Origin: Leptospirillum sp.
GTDB lineage: Bacteria > Nitrospirota > Leptospirillia > Leptospirillales > Leptospirillaceae
Reading direction: 5' to 3'
Length of the DNA stretch: 6,306 bases
NCBI GenBank assembly: GCA_027346125.1
Contig: DAIEST010000029.1
Span: forward strand, 1 to 6,306
Of the stretch, positions 5,672 to 6,306 are shown piece after piece (position 1 is the stretch's first letter; the number at the start of each line of letters is the position of its first letter). The position numbers were made by a program, and so were the translations under genes. The notes below the pieces were generated by a model, which saw only the letters and a list, made by a program, of their open reading frames with translations, was not told the origin of the DNA and made no database searches.

Positions 5672-5992
5672 ATGAAGAGGGTTATCCCGTTCGTGTTCGT
5701 TGTCTTTCTTGTCGCGCTTCTGCCTCTTTCTGCCCAGGCAGCGTCTCCAATCCTCGTAGCCCCGGATGGCACATACCTGGGGAATCTCAACAAGAACCCC
5801 TACGACCCGAATTCGGTGGCAAATCCCTACGGGATCCATGGCTCTCCCTATGCGACCGATTCGATCAACAATCCCTACAGTCCGTATGGAAGCCCCTATT
5901 CACCACAATCTCCAAACGATCCCTATGGACAGGGCCCCTCCATCATCTCTCCTGCGACGGGAAGTGGAGGATACGGCAATTTCGGGAAATAA
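5672..5992 (+). CDS. Small exported Asn-Pro-Tyr repeat protein, function unknown
   Basis: I do not recognise a named gene. The 106-residue product begins with a clear Sec signal peptide: MKR, a hydrophobic core at 4-20, and an AQA-A cleavage site around 23/24. That leaves a mature protein of about 83 residues with no cysteine or tryptophan. The mature part opens with PDGTYLGNLN and then carries NPY-type repeats: NPYGIHGSPYATDSIN (51-66), NPYSPYGSPYSPQSPN (67-82) and DPYG (83-86). A half unit NPYDPNSVA precedes them (42-50), and a Gly/Ser-rich tail follows. From memory, similar short proteins with a YLG.L..NPYD..S..NPYG pattern occur in many bacteria without an assigned role; I could not verify this. 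The ATG has a strong GGAGG (5662-5666) 5 nt upstream. Signal peptide, ribosome binding site and repeats together make it a real gene despite its size. It is probably periplasmic or surface-exposed. Confidence 0.82.
   Translation: MKRVIPFVFVVFLVALLPLSAQAASPILVAPDGTYLGNLNKNPYDPNSVANPYGIHGSPYATDSINNPYSPYGSPYSPQSPNDPYGQGPSIISPATGSGGYGNFGK
5795..5932 (+). repeat. Tandem 16-residue NPY repeats coded within the secreted protein
   Basis: Residues 42-87 of the secreted protein consist of a 16-residue unit in two full copies (51-66 and 67-82, 9 of 16 identical), flanked by a half unit before and a truncated unit after. The consensus is N-P-Y-x3-G-S-P-Y-x3-S-x-N. Each unit itself contains two Pro-Tyr halves. 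The DNA copies (aatccctac, gatccctat) have diverged in codons, so the repeat is old and kept at protein level rather than a recent duplication. Confidence 0.7.
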
Positions 5993-6047
5993 GTGATCGA
6001 TTCGATCTCCCGGGCACGACAGATGAGAAAAACATAAGCGCATGGCT

Positions 6048-6067
6048 CTTCCCGCACAAGGGGGAAG
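6048..6067 (+). terminator. Weak hairpin after the secreted-protein gene
   Basis: CTTCCC (6048-6053) pairs with GGGAAG (6062-6067) around an 8-nt loop, 55 nt after the stop codon. There is no T tract following it on the + strand. It could end transcription of the secreted-protein gene or, on the other strand, the tRNA transcript, but the stem is short. Nothing else is recognisable in the roughly 200 bp between the gene and the tRNA. Confidence 0.2.
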
Positions 6068-6193
6068 TCTGGCTCCAGTCACAGTCCTGCAGGAAACGGA
6101 AGGGTCGGGAAGCTTGTGATACGCTGCAAGGCAGGCTCCAGACGGAAAGCGCGGCAATCAGCATGCGGGGGTGCAACAGGGGGCAAATACAGA

Positions 6194-6269
<76 letters not shown>

Positions 6270-6275
6270 GGAACA

Positions 6276-6305
6276 GTGATACCAGAAAACGGCGGCCCGA
6301 TTCAA
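6276..6305 (-). promoter_or_regulatory. Possible promoter immediately upstream of tRNA-Lys
   Basis: On the minus strand TTGAAT (6305-6300) is followed after 18 bp by TATCAC (6281-6276). A start 7 nt after the -10 box would fall at 6269, the first base of the mature tRNA. Box matches are only moderate and the window ends here, so the tRNA may instead belong to a longer upstream transcript. Confidence 0.25.
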
Positions 6306-6306
6306 G

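Overview
The window is a bacterial chromosomal segment of moderately high GC (mid to upper 50s per cent by eye). It is compactly coded on both strands and has no sign of insertion sequences, phage genes or CRISPR. Five protein genes and one tRNA can be supported: ettA (+), a pirin-family gene (+), purU (-), kch (-), a small secreted repeat protein (+) and tRNA-Lys(CTT) (-). All are housekeeping or widely distributed families. The signature proteins (EttA, Kch, PurU) resemble proteobacterial versions. The codon style, rich in GGA, TCC, CCG and CGG, reminds me of Leptospirillum-type genomes (Nitrospirota), but that is an impression at low confidence and an Acidithiobacillus-like or other Gram-negative source is also possible.

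Layout. Positions 1-87 are the short leader of ettA, a full-length ABC-F ribosome-associated ATPase. Its stop codon lies inside two interlocked inverted repeats, followed at once by a 26-bp perfect palindrome. The 382-bp gap after ettA also holds a good sigma-70-type promoter (TTGACG-17-TATAGT) with GTTAC repeats over its -10 box. That promoter would transcribe the pirin gene with a leader of about 130 nt. The pirin gene converges on purU across an 87-bp gap with a dyad that could act as a terminator in both directions.

On the minus strand kch (a six-segment K+ channel with an RCK domain) lies upstream of purU (10-formyl-THF hydrolase). The gap is 135 nt if the better-supported TTG start of purU is used. 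A 303-bp divergent spacer separates kch from a 106-residue exported protein with NPY-type tandem repeats. The window ends with tRNA-Lys(CTT), with encoded CCA, on the minus strand.

No operon-scale new system is evident. The items that most merit a second look are the secreted NPY-repeat protein, the folded region at the end of ettA, the GTTAC boxes on the pirin promoter, and the possible internal start in kch that would give a free RCK domain. The genes do not form one obvious pathway: ettA acts in translation, pirin in redox or ring-cleavage chemistry, purU in one-carbon metabolism and kch in ion homeostasis.
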